DNA of 64,000 nt from Macrocystis pyrifera (lineage: Eukaryota; Sar; Phaeophyceae; Laminariales; Laminariaceae), in contig JASSKH010000010.1 in assembly GCA_031763025.1 (NCBI GenBank), positions 11,363,427 through 11,427,426 on the forward strand, given 5' to 3'. The translations under genes and the position numbers were made by a program. The notes beneath the pieces were generated by a model. It did no database searches. It was not told the DNA's origin and saw only the letters and a program-made list of their open reading frames with translations. Shown piece after piece: positions 10,370 through 23,200 of the stretch. Position 1 is the first letter of the stretch, and every line of letters starts with the position of its first letter.

Positions 10370-11353
10370 ATGTTGTTTGTCGTGCGCCGGTTGCAAGAGC
10401 TTGGACGACAGAGGAAAATCCCCCTGTACTTGTGCTTCATCGATCTGCAGAAAGCGTACGACTCTGTCGACCGAGAGCTGTTATGGGAAGTACTCACACG
10501 TTTTGGCGTACCAACCAAGATGCTGACAATTATCCGAAATTTCCACGATGGCATGCGGGATCGCGTGCGTACGGATGACGACGAGCACTCGGAATGGTTT
10601 GATGTCACGCAGGGGCTGCGGCAAGGCTGTGTGTTGTCATCGTCACTGTTCAACGTATTCTTCGCTGCTGCGTTGCACGTCGTACTAGTACGCTTTAGCA
10701 ATGACGAAGCCATCGTAAGGGATTTTGTCCAACTCAGTGATGCTGGAGTAGTCGGAACGGAGGAGCAGGAGCCGTTGGCGTGCGTGCGAATGGCTGTATG
10801 GAGCATGTTGTACGCCGATGGCGCAGGGATTGTCTCGAAGTCGACTGAAGGGCTCGCGAAAATGATGGCAGTCATCGTGACAGTCTTCGAAGCAGCAGGC
10901 CTTACGGTGTCGGAAAAGAAGACAGAGACGATGCTTCTACAAACGCCAGACCAGAAAACACTCGCACCACCGCTCGTCATCGAAGCAGCAGGCCAGATGT
11001 ATAAGCAGACGGCCCAGTTCTTATACCTAGGCGGCATTATCCACGAAAACTCTGACCTCTCGGTCGAAATCGACCGACGGATCCGTCTCATGCGAGCATG
11101 CCTCAAACGGTTCGGCCCGGAGCTGTATGATAGGACGAACACCCTCCTTTGCCTGAAAGTCCGAATGCTGAAGGCCGAGGTGATTGAGACCCTGCTGTAC
11201 GGGTGTGTGACGTGGGCCCTCAGAGCGGAACACTTTGCCAAGCTTCGAACGGCTCACCACCAAGTCCTGTTGCGAGTCATTGGCTTCCAGCGCCGATTTC
11301 GTACTGACCATACCACCCTCTCGTACGCGAAGGCTCTCAAGATGACACGTTGA
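10370..11353 (+). pseudogene. LINE reverse transcriptase core (copy 2)
   Basis: This 327-residue open frame is nearly identical to the RT core of copy 1: [13 protein letters not shown] with the first catalytic Asp, and GLRQGCVLS. The YADD box, however, reads YADG (residues 148-151), so the last Asp is lost and the enzyme would be expected to be inactive. It ends at the same TGA codon as copy 1. Upstream RT blocks are present in other frames from 10181, and the endonuclease is missing through truncation. Confidence 0.85.
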
Positions 11354-11405
11354 GAGAGCATCGGAACGACCATCCGCAAACGGCGTCTCCTCTTCGCGGG
11401 GGGGG

Positions 11406-11877
11406 GTGACACGGCAAAGCAAGGATCGATTACCCAGTCGGGTACTGTTCGGGACGATGGCTGGTGGGGAGAACCCGCGACCTGGCGGACAGTTTAAGAC
11501 TTGGCATAGATGCATGGTCGAAGACCTTAGGAAGTTCCGAGCCACCGAAGGGTCAACGGAACTTGCCTCTTTGGTGTTTGGAGTTGAGGCCCACTGCTGC
11601 AAAAAAGGCGGGGAAGTGGTACCGGGGAATCCTCGAAGCAGCCGAACGGTTCATGGTGAGATGGCACGAGGCTGAGGCTGAGCTGAGTAGGCAGCGCCGC
11701 GCATCCACCGTGGGTGGTGTCCAAGGGAATCGGGGGAAGGGGGGCAACAAGAGGAGTAGCGGAAAACCCGACCAAGGTAATGCGGAGAGGGGGGGGAAGA
11801 GGAGTGGAAGGGAAACTGCAGTGGACGAAAGTAGGAAGGAAATGGCAGACAGCGTAGCAAGGTACCGGGCAGACTTA
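11406..11877 (+). pseudogene. LINE post-RT C-terminal region (copy 2)
   Basis: Open + segments equivalent to copy 1 7180-7654, split between two frames with the change near 11590, where copy 2 lacks about 14 bases present in copy 1. The basic tail ends with the VARYRAD-type sequence. Confidence 0.6.
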
Positions 11878-12703
11878 AGAAGTAGAACATGCCTATACTA
11901 CTCGCACCACCAACTAGTGCAGCTGGTTCGAACGTGGTCATCCTTTGTCTTCTTTTTGTTTTGTTTTTGTTTGTTTCATTTTCTTTTCTTTTGCGTTGAC
12001 CCTATGTGATTTTCATTTTATTTATCTCTTCCTTTCTCCGATTGGTAGGCCTTATTGAAGGAGTCGTGTGGCGTGGGTGGATGACGGGCCTGCTTTGCTT
12101 GTTTCGTGTTGTCTGACGCCGAGGGGCCGGGCATAGTTGACGAACGCTGGACGAAGGTGGCAGACAGGGTGGCAAGGCACCAGGCAGGCCAGCAGGGAGA
12201 CCCTGGCTGTGCTACTCGTACCATAAACTGCTGCCGCTACCTGGAGGATGCTTTGTGCTTTGTTTGGTTTGCCCTTTATTTTCCCTTGGTTCTTAGTCTT
12301 GCTCTGTTGACGACTAGTGGTGTTTTCTTCTTTTTCCTTTATTTTCCAGCTCGTTCTTTTCAAGTGTCTGCCAGATCCCCTGCGGGGGGGGGCACGGGGG
12401 TTTGTTGTTACATATATACCAGGTATATATTTGCTTTTTTTTTCTTGTTTCTTCTTCTCTTTCGAATTGTCGTCTTTGTTTTTTTTGTTTTTTCTCTTTG
12501 TTTCGTTTCGTTTCTCTACGTCATGGAATGATTTTGTCGTGCCTGTCATCCGCAGTATAATGACATGGCATTGCATTGCATACGTGGCAACGTAGTATCT
12601 CTGTGGCGTAGCTTTGTGACCACAGAACTTGTATCTCTCTAGGATTGAAGAATCGGCACGTGTGCTGGATGTCGACGGGTAGAAAGAACGGTTTAATGTG
12701 AAG

Positions 12704-12704
12704 A

Positions 12705-12736
<32 letters not shown>
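12704..12736 (+). repeat. (AAC)n tail of LINE copy 2
   Basis: About ten AAC units follow the LINE terminal module directly. This is a typical 3' microsatellite tail of an RTE-type retrotransposon and marks the true 3' end of the element. Confidence 0.85.
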
Positions 12737-13237
12737 CCAAAGCCGATTAAACACAATGTCATGATATCGTTCTGCCTGCTGGGTACGACAGGCACGACAC
12801 CAACACACCAAAACATTGAGTGATTGAGAGAGCGAATAGTGAAAAAAACGCGTCAAAAGAAAACAGGGATTAAAATATAAACGAAAGGATACAAAGCTCG
12901 GGAGAAAAAAAGAAGAAAAAACTCCCTGCACCAACCCAAAGGGACAGGCAACACGCAATAACAATGAGGAGGAAAGAAGGGACATATCCCGGAGTAATGT
13001 TAAGATCAAGCAGGCAAAGCAGTATCATAACAGCAGTAGTAGCAACGAAACAATGTTATAGTTTTGTTGTTTTATCTTTCGAACTGGGTTGTTGTTATTA
13101 TTTTTCTCTGAGACGTGGGAGGGAGTTTTCCATTGTTCGGCATGCAACCGACGTCACTCACGGTTTTCCATGTTCATACCGACACCCTGTTACTCCGTGT
13201 AACAGCCCCTATTACTATACTCCATAGTAGTAATAAA
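12737..13237. other. Intergenic, no recognised gene
   Basis: A-rich stretch between LINE copy 2 and a SINE. No family-like frame was seen. Confidence 0.5.
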
Positions 13238-13578
13238 GCCGGCGTCCCCGGTGGCTTGGTAGGTGGTCCGCGAGCCTGTCAAGATCAATTTCGTGAGTTC
13301 GAGTCTCACCGAGTGCATGCTCATAGGGACTTTTTCTTGCATAAAATTGATGGGCGGAAAGCGCGAGAGCGTGAGTTAGCTGTACATTCGATGAAAATCG
13401 ACGAGCAGTGGGAATGCTTAACCCTATGCGCGATAAAAACTAAAGGCACGTACCGGGGGGGAGAAGGGACGACACCTGTGACCACGGCTTGTCCAGAAGA
13501 TCGTCGAGGGTAAAATCTCCTACGAGTGGTCTGGAAAGTAAAAGTGATGATTAAAAAAATAAAAATAAAAAAAAAATA
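13238..13578 (+). mobile_element. tRNA-derived SINE, most complete copy
   Basis: The tRNA-like head (GCCGGCGTCCCCGGTGGC) carries an A-box-like TGGCTTGGTAGG (13252-13263) and a B-box-like AGTTCGAGTCTC (13296-13307), the internal pol III promoter layout. A ~240-bp unique body follows with GCATGCTCATAGGGAC, CGATGAAAATCGACGAGC, GGCACGTACCGGGG and GTGATGA. It ends in an A-rich tail (13551-13578). Four other copies lie in this window. The element has no protein; the open frames crossing it are shadows. Its body and tail do not match the 3' end of the local RTE-like LINE. Confidence 0.85.
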
Positions 13579-16500
13579 GTCCTATCACTCCTTCCCTTGG
13601 GCCCCCTCGACTGGGGCCTATTGTGCGGTCTCGGACGACCGTGTAGCCCAAAATGGTCTTCGACCATTCAAACTCCTGACAGTACTCAGATTATCAACAG
13701 AATGTTGTTACTTCGTAGCAACTCCTTTCCTCCATCTTCGAACGAAAAGGGGTGGGTGGGCGGCAGAAACTACGGAAATTCTGGTAGATTGATCTTGAAA
13801 AATCCAGGAAGGTTTTGCTCTTGATCATGTGGTTCACTGGTCGGCTGAAGTCGCGTGCTTCCCGTTTGAGATTGCCGTGCTTGTCGAAGTGTTGGAGAAT
13901 GATCTCGCGTGGGAGCTCTCTTCTTTGTTTACCGAGTATTAAATCTTGGACTCATATCAATTACATCAATTACATCGTAACTTTTTGACGTCCGCTTAAC
14001 CTGCTCAGGCTTAGTTTCGTTTCGGCTAGTCCCTGACCTCAGGAAAATACATAATGTATGTGTTGCTTATCACTCATCAATCATATAACGTAAATGTTTC
14101 ATCCTCTAAATTCGCAATTCTCCCGTTCACAACAAAACACGGATTGTTTCTGGATCTGTTCCAGAGTTTCCTCACAAGCCTTCCCTTTTGTGGCAAACAC
14201 AGAACCAATCTAACCAACATCCGAAACGCAGGAGAAAAACAAGGCAGCCCACGAACACGACCTGGTGTAGCCCAGCCGGCATGGGTTTCGAATGCAGCTC
14301 GAGCCATTGCCACGCGGTCTGTCACTTCCGCCCTTGGGAAATACGCGAAGCGGAGGAGACGCTGCACGAACGTCGCGGGAGAAACCCCTAGGCGAAGAAG
14401 ATAATAATGGGACGCCGCCTCTTCGTACTTCGTTGACAGCGGTGGTAGTATCGCTGTCTTGCCTCACACCCGGAGAGGATGGTCGCCCACACGAAAGAAC
14501 ACTTGTTGCATAAGATGACAAGAAGGGATAAATATATTCGCACGTAGCCGCAGGCAACGGTAGCCCAGACTGCATGGCAGTCTATGGATGCATGTTGTAG
14601 GTCATGCAATATGGGCCTCCCACAGGGTAGGGGCAGAGAAGAAGTGAGCCTTGTGCGTCACCACTTACAACCTGATAAGTCAAGAACAACATGATCCACA
14701 AGAGCAATGGTATTAACCGGTACGTAGCTGTTATTTAAAAAGATCAAACGAACACCCTCCCTGGATGTTTGCATAGCAGTGACGAACCAAAATAACCAAG
14801 ACTCAGGGCTTCCCCTGTTGTTTATGTAGCTGATTACAAGGGTCCTTCCCCGTCTGGTTTTATTTTTGAACGGATTGCAAGGGCCTTAGGGTCATTCTTA
14901 TCGGAGAGCTTTTCCCCCATATTTTCAACGTTTTTTCGCGTAATTTTTTATCTTCCAGTTTTCCTGATTTGTTTCCCAAATATGTGAAATTTAACAAACC
15001 TGTTTTTTTTTTTTGTTTCTGGAGAATTTCCCGAATAATAGTGACAGAACGCTTCAGTATCTTCATACATATCTCGGATTATTTCCAAACTTTGGAAATT
15101 CTGGTTGGAAAAAAGCACTCCGATTACTTGGTGTCTTCGAGCTGTGAGCGCAGACGCGCACCGCCCCCGTACAAGCTCGAAAACCAACGTTGTGGCTTGG
15201 GGGTTACCATACCATATCGTCGTCTTCTCTTCTATTGAAGTTTCTCATACACGTTCACCTAACCGTGACTTCGGCGCTTGCCTCATCAGTTTGCCTCATC
15301 CATTTATAGACCGTGTATTGTTCGGCCATCGGCAATCGGGTCTGAGCGTACACACCAACTTCGAGCTGGTACACACGCTAATCGCCAACTCGTATGAGAG
15401 GAAACTTTCAACACGAACAGCCTAATCTAAGCCCTCCCAGCTGATACAGCTATTCGATCAACCTCAAAACATCTTGAACTCCGTTTTCTCCTTCTTCGCG
15501 ACCAAATCCAAGTTCTCACAACAATGTTGGCAGCAGAACAACCAATCATGAAGTAACATGCGAACCCATCTTACCTTTTACCTGGTAAACAGTAAAAATA
15601 GCCACACACAAAAAGTTCCACGAGCAAAAATGAAAACGATCAGTGGACACCAATACTATTCACCATTTAACAACATACACCCGTCAGCGCGTATCCACGC
15701 GCTCGTATTCCCGCTGAACCATACTGAAAAATGTTTCAGTCCGACCAGTCACCTCTGGCTGGTTATTCCCATGCCTAAGCCCGCACAGAAGTGTGCAGGA
15801 ATTATAGGGTTGAACATGACAATACTTCACTTGCCGATAGCTACAGCTCCTCATACAGGAAACTACAGCCCGCGAAATTGAGGGATGCTCCTGATGGCGT
15901 GTATAGAGGGCGTCGGGTGCGCCAGACGGCAGTCGTAGGCAGCGAGAAACGACTCACGGGGTGTTTTCGTGTTTTGGAAGTGCCGAGCGAGTAGCACGAT
16001 CTTAACAGGTACTCTGCATTGGGCGTGTGGTCCGCGGCTCCGGAGTTACGTCAGGCAGCTCGCGGTGGAAGTGAGCACTATCCGCCAAGCTTTGCCAGCT
16101 GGTTGCTGCGTATAATAAGCTCAGTCAAGCTCGGAAGAGCATATTACAAAAGAAAGGCTCTCAGGCCTGTTGTACTATTATCGGTCTTGTCCAACAGGAC
16201 AGGATGGAAGAAGAGGAAAGGGAGAGAAAAAGGAGTAAACGAGTGTGCGCGCGAACGCTCCTGTTGTTCTTCTGACCTTGGTGATCTCAAACAGAGACAT
16301 ATACCTCCTACGACGACCTTTGCCAGGCAACGACACAACCGTAACCTATCCTTTACGGATTCCTTATACGGTAATATGTACTGTGCCACACCGAACAATC
16401 GAGCCACATACGACAGCCTACCCAGCATTCTGGATAGTATGTGTTACTTGGTGTAGTGTCGTTCCAGACGTGGATTCTCAGCAACTAAGCCACTTACGAC

Positions 16501-17214
16501 ACAGAGTACACACCAGGTACGACAATGCATTTGGTGTCCTGCACAACCTTACTGGCTTTGCAATGAACATCTTATTGGTCACTTTTGGATCTCTCGAGGA
16601 TCCCACTCTTGAACCATGCACTACCAGAATATTCGGTGTTATCCGGTAGTGACGACAAAATCTAAAACCAAAACGACATTTCATCATGCCGCATATTTGC
16701 TCGATCGCGATGCAACACACCGCTCTGCTGTACTGCTGTCATAGCACCCCGTTGTGCTGCTGTGGCCTACTTGCTTCCGACGGCTTCTTTTATGGATCAG
16801 CGACTCGGTACAGGCTGCTGGCTACTGCTGGGTAGCATGGTAGCTATCCCTAATACACGAAAGGCTCGCAAAAACGCTAGAATGTGTCATTTCACGCAGG
16901 GGAACGTAACACAGTGGCTATGTCACCAGTGAAGAAATTACCTGCACTATATTGTTGCTGTTCTCCAGGCGGATGATGTGCTTCTTGGGTAGTCGTCGGC
17001 AAAGATGTTGCGAGAGGAAAAACTACATCCCCATGATGGGTAGTAAGATATTGGGCCAAAAACGTCAAAACAAGGGCTAAAACGCTCAGGGTTCCTGTAT
17101 ATTTGCATCAACTCTTCTACAACTATGAAATACGGATCTTTGTCGAAACCCCTACGCGCGGGTACTTGACAAAGCATTCCTGAGGGTGCTAGCATTCCCT
17201 TGGAGAGAACCAAA
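13579..17214. other. Gene-poor stretch with no recognised gene
   Basis: About 3.6 kb without a family-like reading frame. Several short frames of 60-145 codons exist on both strands (for example + 15558-15881 and + 16019-16456), but none shows a domain, repeats or paired splice signals that I can support. No SINE, LINE or MITE copy was recognised here. Degenerate older repeats cannot be excluded. Confidence 0.45.
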
Positions 17215-18092
17215 CGAACAAAATACAGAAAAAATGAAGATATTCACATAGAATCAAGGCGCAAAAAAAAAACAAAGAAAGGAAGAACCCGTTCGAACCA
17301 GCTGCAGCAGTTGGCGGTACGAGTAGCATAGTCATGATCCACATACGATCCTGTAGTCCGCCTGGTGCCTCGCTATCCGGTCTGCCATTTTCTTCCTGCG
17401 TTTGTCAACCTCGGGGTGTCCCTTCTACTCCTACTGTCCCTCCTGCCCTCATTCCCTTGGTCGGATTCCCTTCTGCCGTTGTCCCCCCTCCCCCCATTTC
17501 CTTGGACACCACCCGCAACGGATGCGCAGCGCTTCCTACTCACTGCTGTGTACCTGGTCTTCGTACGACTTGACCATGAATTATTCGACTTCTTTCAGGA
17601 CCCCCCGGTACCATTTATCCCCACATTTTCGCTGCAGCAGACCACAGCGCGGTCTCAACTCCTAACACCAAGGCCGAGTGTTCCGTTGATCCCTCGGTGG
17701 CTCGATAATCCGTAAGAGTTTCAACTATGCGTCTATGCCAAACCGTGAACTGTCCGCCAGGTCTCGGTTTTCTCCCCGCCGGCCATCGCCGGGAACATTC
17801 TCCGACTGGGTGACCGTCTCGAGTTTTGCCGCGCCACGGCACCCACAGAAAATAGCCACCGTTCACGGGTGTTGCTTTCGATGTTATCGCAATGTGTCAT
17901 CTTGAGGGCCTTGGCGAGCGAGAGGGTGATGTGATCGGTATGAAATCACCGCTGAAAGCCAATGACTGCCGAGAGAAGACTTGATGGTGAGCCGTTCGGA
18001 GCTTGGCGAAGTGTTCCGCTCTGGAGGTCCACGTCACACTTCCGTACGGCAGGGTCTTAATCACGTCGGCCTTCAGAATGCGGACTTCCAGA
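17215..18092 (-). mobile_element. LINE fragment, copy 4
   Basis: The minus strand from 18092 to about 17290 matches the end of the LINE RT and its C-terminal region; 17290-17215 matches the start of the 3' untranslated region. It is clearly more diverged than copies 1 and 2. It lacks the 3' terminal module and the 5' two thirds. At the codon where copies 1 and 2 have TGA after KALKMT, this copy has TGC (Cys). Confidence 0.75.
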
Positions 18093-18361
18093 CTGTGTTC
18101 ACGGACTGTTCCGGTGGAGACAAGAAAAACGAAAATAATCGGAAAGGAGGTGCCAACGTACCGATTACGAAGACGCACTAAAACAAGAAACGCACGAAAG
18201 TGAGAATTCGAAAACTACGAAAGCGATAATCGTAGAAAATTCTGAAAAGAGACAGAACAGGCAACATGAATGACGCAAAAAAAAGGGCGCAAGAAAACAC
18301 TACGCACGTGCTGAAAAGGAAAGGAACAGCCTGCTTTATTAAGAGCGTTTTACTGCCTACG

Positions 18362-18665
18362 AGTGTTTGGCAATGGCCGAAATCGGAACCATACAGGGGA
18401 ATGAATTCCTAATTTTGCTTGAAATCTGGGTTTTAAAGTGTGTGTTTTCCATATCAAATTATTTAGCACCCGCTAGCGAGCGCGAAAGATCTCGTGGCGG
18501 GGCTGTGACCCCCCTACAGAGTGGGCTGTACACGTCCCATCGTGTGAGCGAAGCAATGTGAGCTTGATCGGTCTCGAGCAGCCTTGTTGCGAGGCCGTCC
18601 AAGATTCTTCCGAGATTTTGTCGCATCGAAAAACGAAAACCGAGACGATGCACTCCATACTGAAA
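18362..18665 (-). repeat. Interspersed repeat R, copy A
   Basis: On the minus strand this matches the + strand repeat at 19960-20235. It shares the blocks CCTCGCAACAAGGCTG / TCTCGCAACAAGGCTG, ATGGGACGTGTACA, CGCTCGCTAGCGGG and GGAATTCATTCCCCTGTATGG. Coding content is not recognised, and it is likely a non-autonomous mobile element. Confidence 0.7.
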
Positions 18666-18863
18666 TTGTTTGGAACACGTTTTCTCCGCGGTCAATAGAG
18701 GTTATTTTCGATAGAGCAGTCAAGGCGAGGCGCGCGAAGGGTTTACAGGGATTGGCATGAACTACTAGTACCGTCGGGAGTGGCCTAGCACACTTCCCAG
18801 GTGCCGTCTAACTGAAGGCGGGCTTGCACGCCCAGCACTCGTCGTGTGGGTCACGCGCGACTA

Positions 18864-18968
18864 TTTCGGAGGACAATAGTAAATAGGACCTACGGTACAG
18901 ACAAAAACCAATATTTTTACCTACTTTTACTAACAATATTAGGTCTTATTTACAATGGCCCCCCGTAA
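18864..18968. mobile_element. ~105-bp MITE, copy M1
   Basis: Short element with inverted ends: AATAGTAAATAGGACC on the left and the inverse of GGGGGGCCATTGTAAATAAG on the right, with an AT-rich centre. The left end is partly degenerate. It matches three other copies in the window (M2-M4). Confidence 0.75.
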
Positions 18969-19359
18969 TAACAAGGTTCGAAAACAAAGACACAATATGT
19001 ATATATATATGTTGTCTTTTCTAAACTATTGCATGTTGTGTAAAAGTCCACTGCAATTGATACCGGTAATAGCGTACAATGGTAGTTTCATAATTCATCA
19101 GACACGTTGTTTTCGGTGCCTGTTATCGAACAACGAGTCCCTGGCAAAGCTTGTTAGCCATGCTCGACCCAGACGACGACTGCTGGGCGTACAAGTCCAG
19201 CCTCCCGCTTGACGGCACGTGAGGAATGTGTTGGGCCACTTCCAAGGGTACCGGTGGTTTATACCAATCCCCGAACACACTTCGCGCGCCTCGCCTTGGC
19301 TGTGCTTGCGAAAAACGAACTCTACTTCGCGGATAAATAAATGTGTTTTGAATACAATT

Positions 19360-19570
19360 TTAGTATGGATTGAACAGACCCGGGCTACGAGGTGTAGGGT
19401 TTTCGATGCAACAAATCTCAAGGAATCTTCGCCGGCCTCGCAACAAAGGCTGTTCGTGACCAATCAAGCTCATTTTATTCGCTCGCACGATGGGATAAGC
19501 ACAGTCCACGCTCTTCGTGGGCTGCCGCGCCGCCGGGCGCTCTCTCTCGTGCGCTGGCGGTGCTGTTTGT
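19360..19570 (+). repeat. Interspersed repeat R, copy B
   Basis: Matches copies A and C over the blocks GGCCTCGCAACAAAGGCTG, CGCTCGCACGATGGGATAAG and CTCTCTCGTGCGCTGGCGG. It is shorter than the other two and stops before the GAATT-ATTCCCC part. Confidence 0.65.
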
Positions 19571-19949
19571 TTTGACCTCTCGGGGAAGGCCGCCAAAACC
19601 GTGATTATTGTGATCATGGTGTTTCACATTGTCATTGCAGCAGCTCACAAGGAGGCCCGTGTACTTCAGCCTTGAATCTCAAAAGCAAGAGGGCATACCA
19701 AGCCGGTGACAGGGTCTCTACAAGGCTGATCATGTTTGATCGAGGTGATTGCTTGGTTGCACGATGGGATGGATGTATATGGCAGAACGTTCTCAAGAGT
19801 TTGCTGCGCCCCCGACACGCAGGCACACATCCTCGCGGCTAGTGCTCTATCTTGTCAAACAAAATGAACGAAAACATTGGTGCTGGCGGGTCGTATGCCC
19901 CACATGAGAATGGAAAAATAGTGTACCGCAATGGTTGCATCTAAGAGCT

Positions 19950-20235
19950 GCACCTTGCTTCTTGGCGTTTTTTTCGATGGAAAATATCTCGAGGAATCTT
20001 GGATGGCCTCGCAACAAGGCTGTTCGAGGACGATAGAGCTCATTTCTTCGCTCACAAGATGGGATGTGTACATCCTATTCTTTGGGCGAGTCGCAGCCCC
20101 GCCACGCGCTCTCTCGTGCTCGCTAGCGGGCGCAAAACGTTATTATCGCGAGAGCACACACTCCGAAACTTGGATTTCAAAACAAAAGTAGGAATTTATT
20201 CCCCTATATGGCCCCGTTTCCGGTCGCGACCAAAC
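19950..20235 (+). repeat. Interspersed repeat R, copy C
   Basis: + strand copy with GATGGCCTCGCAACAAGGCT, CGCTCACAAGATGGGATGTG, GCTCGCTAGCGGGCGC and GGAATTTATTCCCCTATATG. It is inverted relative to copy A and direct relative to copy B. Confidence 0.7.
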
Positions 20236-23200
20236 AGTCGCAGACTGGAAAACGCTCTCAATGAAAGAAGCTTTGTATACCATGCCCCCGTGTGGGGCTC
20301 TAAAAACCTCACCACTCGGGTGTTTTATACTCTGGGGGTGTGATATACAGCGTACCCCAGTGATAAGGCGGGTGCTGTTTTAATATTGATAAAGCATATC
20401 GGGGGTGATATACTCTGGGGGGCAAAAACATTGGTGTTATACCAGTTGTTGCCAAGGACTTGGCTGCCACGCTCCAGGAGAAATGGGGGCGTGATAGCAG
20501 GTAGTGACTGGAGGTTTTGCTGCCGCACTCCACGAACGTGGCAAGGGGTGTGATAGCAAGGGGTGTGGTACATTGGATGGGGATTTAGCTACCAAGTTTC
20601 ACATCTATCTGTTGTGGGGCCTCAGCAGCGGATGCAATGCCTGGCTTGTCGATGGGTCAGTAGTTTGCGCTGGCTTGTCCGTGAGCTGTGCAGTGGAGAT
20701 ATTTGCCGCAGCAAGAGGCACATGCATGTGTGGTTTTCCGCGAAAAACACGTGATCGAGCGTACCTGTACGAGTAGCAGCAGTCGCTGACGCCGCTGAAG
20801 CGTTTATACCCTCTGCGATGGGCCACGCCTTCGCAAGGTCTTTGCACCTCCTCTACCCCAGTTTGCTGGTCTCCATAATATGCTGCGGTACGCTGGGTAC
20901 TGCGTACTTGCTCACGTCACGGTATCATCCGGGTGATATATACTTTGGGCGTCATACGAGTACCGATTATGAAGCATGCCACCGCAGGGGGTGTGGTTAT
21001 GCAACGTTTAGGGCGATATACACACCGTCGTGTACGGTAGTTGCTGCACTGACGAAGCAAAAAGGCAACTAAATATTTGGGTGTGGGAAGTTTGCTAGAG
21101 TATTGAGTCTTTGTATTTGACTGGCGCGTCTGTGCCTTTGACGCGTTTTTTGTTGGTAAAATATATGTCAGTTACTAGTAGTTGGCCTGCTTCACCTCCC
21201 AACTAATAATTAGCCGTCAAGTCATTACCACTAGTAGGTATCAATGTTAAGTCAATCCACGCCGTGCTCAGCGATTCGGACTCGCTTCTTCAGTCGAAAT
21301 GGAAGCGAGCCGCTTTATCGAGAAACATTGACTCCGAGGCTTTTTGCTATGATGGACTTGATATCAACAGCGGAGGTTCCCGTCTTGGTCAGTACTAAAG
21401 CGGGTTTTAGTAGGATGCAGCTCTCCCTTCACGCGACTCGCCCAACACCTCACGGTGCTTCGAGATTAGTGCAACCAATGTCTGCCTGGTCGGTGAAAAC
21501 CCGACGTGCTCGGTCCCGGCATTGTAGGTATGCGACGGTCTACGGCCATATGACTACGGCCATGCACGATAATGAGTACACCCCCCCTCTGTGAGGAAAC
21601 CAACGAAACCCAAACAAGAATATTCATACTAGGAGTCAGAGCTATAGTAGCACAGGTTCGAGTCGAACCACTGCCTTGCGATACGATGAACCATTTCGTT
21701 TATGTATTCGTCGACAGCCATATCAGTACGGGCGCCCCCCCCACCCTCTCCCATGTTTTGCCGCTCTTGACGTTAGTTATTGTGGTATACGATGACTTGA
21801 TTGTTATTGCCCTCGATGAAATGCATTCGAGCGCTGTTCTCAGTTTGCTTGCCTCTTTTTTTGTGAAGTCGCAGGTGGAGTTGTTGAGAGTGACGGGGAG
21901 AGGCCAGTCGGGACCAGCACAAACGGAACCCCAGAGTGCTGTGTTTGGCTCAGGCAGAGCGTCTACTTGTTGACTATCGGTACCACTTGATATAGTACAC
22001 GGTGGGAACATATATCCAGCAGCAGCGCACGAATACGGAACGAGCACCCGCACCAGTACTACAGCAATGGGATCGATATCATAGAGATGTAATTGGGGTT
22101 GCAGGGCTAAATACAAGACTGTTGGCCAATGAAAAACGAAACATGATCGGGGAGAGATCTCCAACAATCAGTCAGAAAGCTGACGACGCTCTCTTGGCCA
22201 AGCAAAACATGTCGGCTGTTTATTACAACAAGTAAACGACCGATTGACAAGAGATCTCTATACCGCGAAATAGTTGTCGTTGGCGAAATGATCACTGAGG
22301 TGGATGCATGCTCTAGGGGGCAAGAGCTTGCCGCCGGCGTCCTACGGTATCCTCCCAAACCTGAAAAAAGCCCATTTTTTGTTGTGTGTTTTACACATTA
22401 GACAGATTGACGTATGTTCAACTTTTGCGCGTACCGAAACATACATACGATGAGGATGGCAAGATACAAATAAAGGCGAAAAGTATAATTATTTCAGCTG
22501 GTGCGACGATACGCGATAGACGGTCGATCTCGACAGAGACTCAGCCCACGGGCATCCCGCGCGGTGGCGGGCAAGATCAATTAGCATAGATGACAGGCTC
22601 AAAGAAATGAGGTTGATGCATGATCTAGGGGGCAAGAGCTTGCCGGCGGTACTTCTATTTTCAGCACGAATTAATTAAACTGAAGTTCAGGTCCATTTAT
22701 TTGCTGCTGCTGCTGCTGTGCCGCTGCTGTAGTCTACGAGTACGTATCCACCGAGCGGTGCGCGACGAGTGCGCTTCTCTTGGTCTCTAGGCCCAAACCC
22801 GCGCCAGGCGACTGTAGTCTGGACACGGAGAGATGCGCCGCCCGCTGACCGCGCGTCGCGCAACGACGCTATACAGTTGGGTCACCATCCTACTCATCGA
22901 TCGTTCTGCTGCTGTTTGTTGTCGTGGACAACATCTTGAATTCAGAGAGCTTGCCGTTTTTCGATACGAAAAGCTGATCTCCCAAGTCGTCAGATTCTGT
23001 GTCTAGGATAAGGCATGTACACTGGATGTCCTCTAACGTCAGATGTCCCGCCTGCAGGACCGAAACAACTGCTGCCAGTCGGCAGAGACTCCGGGCACAC
23101 AACAAACCAGGGACGACCCCGGGGACACAGGAACAACACTTCCGTTTCAATTGAGGTGCTAACAGTCGCAGGGCACCACAGCGGCACGAGCACCTGCACC

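Larger units (their letters stand above)
10181..12736 (+). mobile_element. 5'-truncated RTE-like LINE, copy 2
   Basis: It begins abruptly at the sequence equivalent to copy 1 position ~5953 (AAGGTCCTTCACAAAAA) and runs to a 3' end made of the terminal module followed by an (AAC)n tail (about 12704-12736). 5' truncation plus a simple-repeat 3' tail is the expected product of target-primed reverse transcription in the RTE group. It is very close in sequence to copy 1. No clear target-site duplication was found around it. Confidence 0.85.

Noticed and set aside
15558-15881. 107-codon + frame
   Set aside because: A faint look of a retroelement proline/aliphatic stretch, but no motif could be defended.
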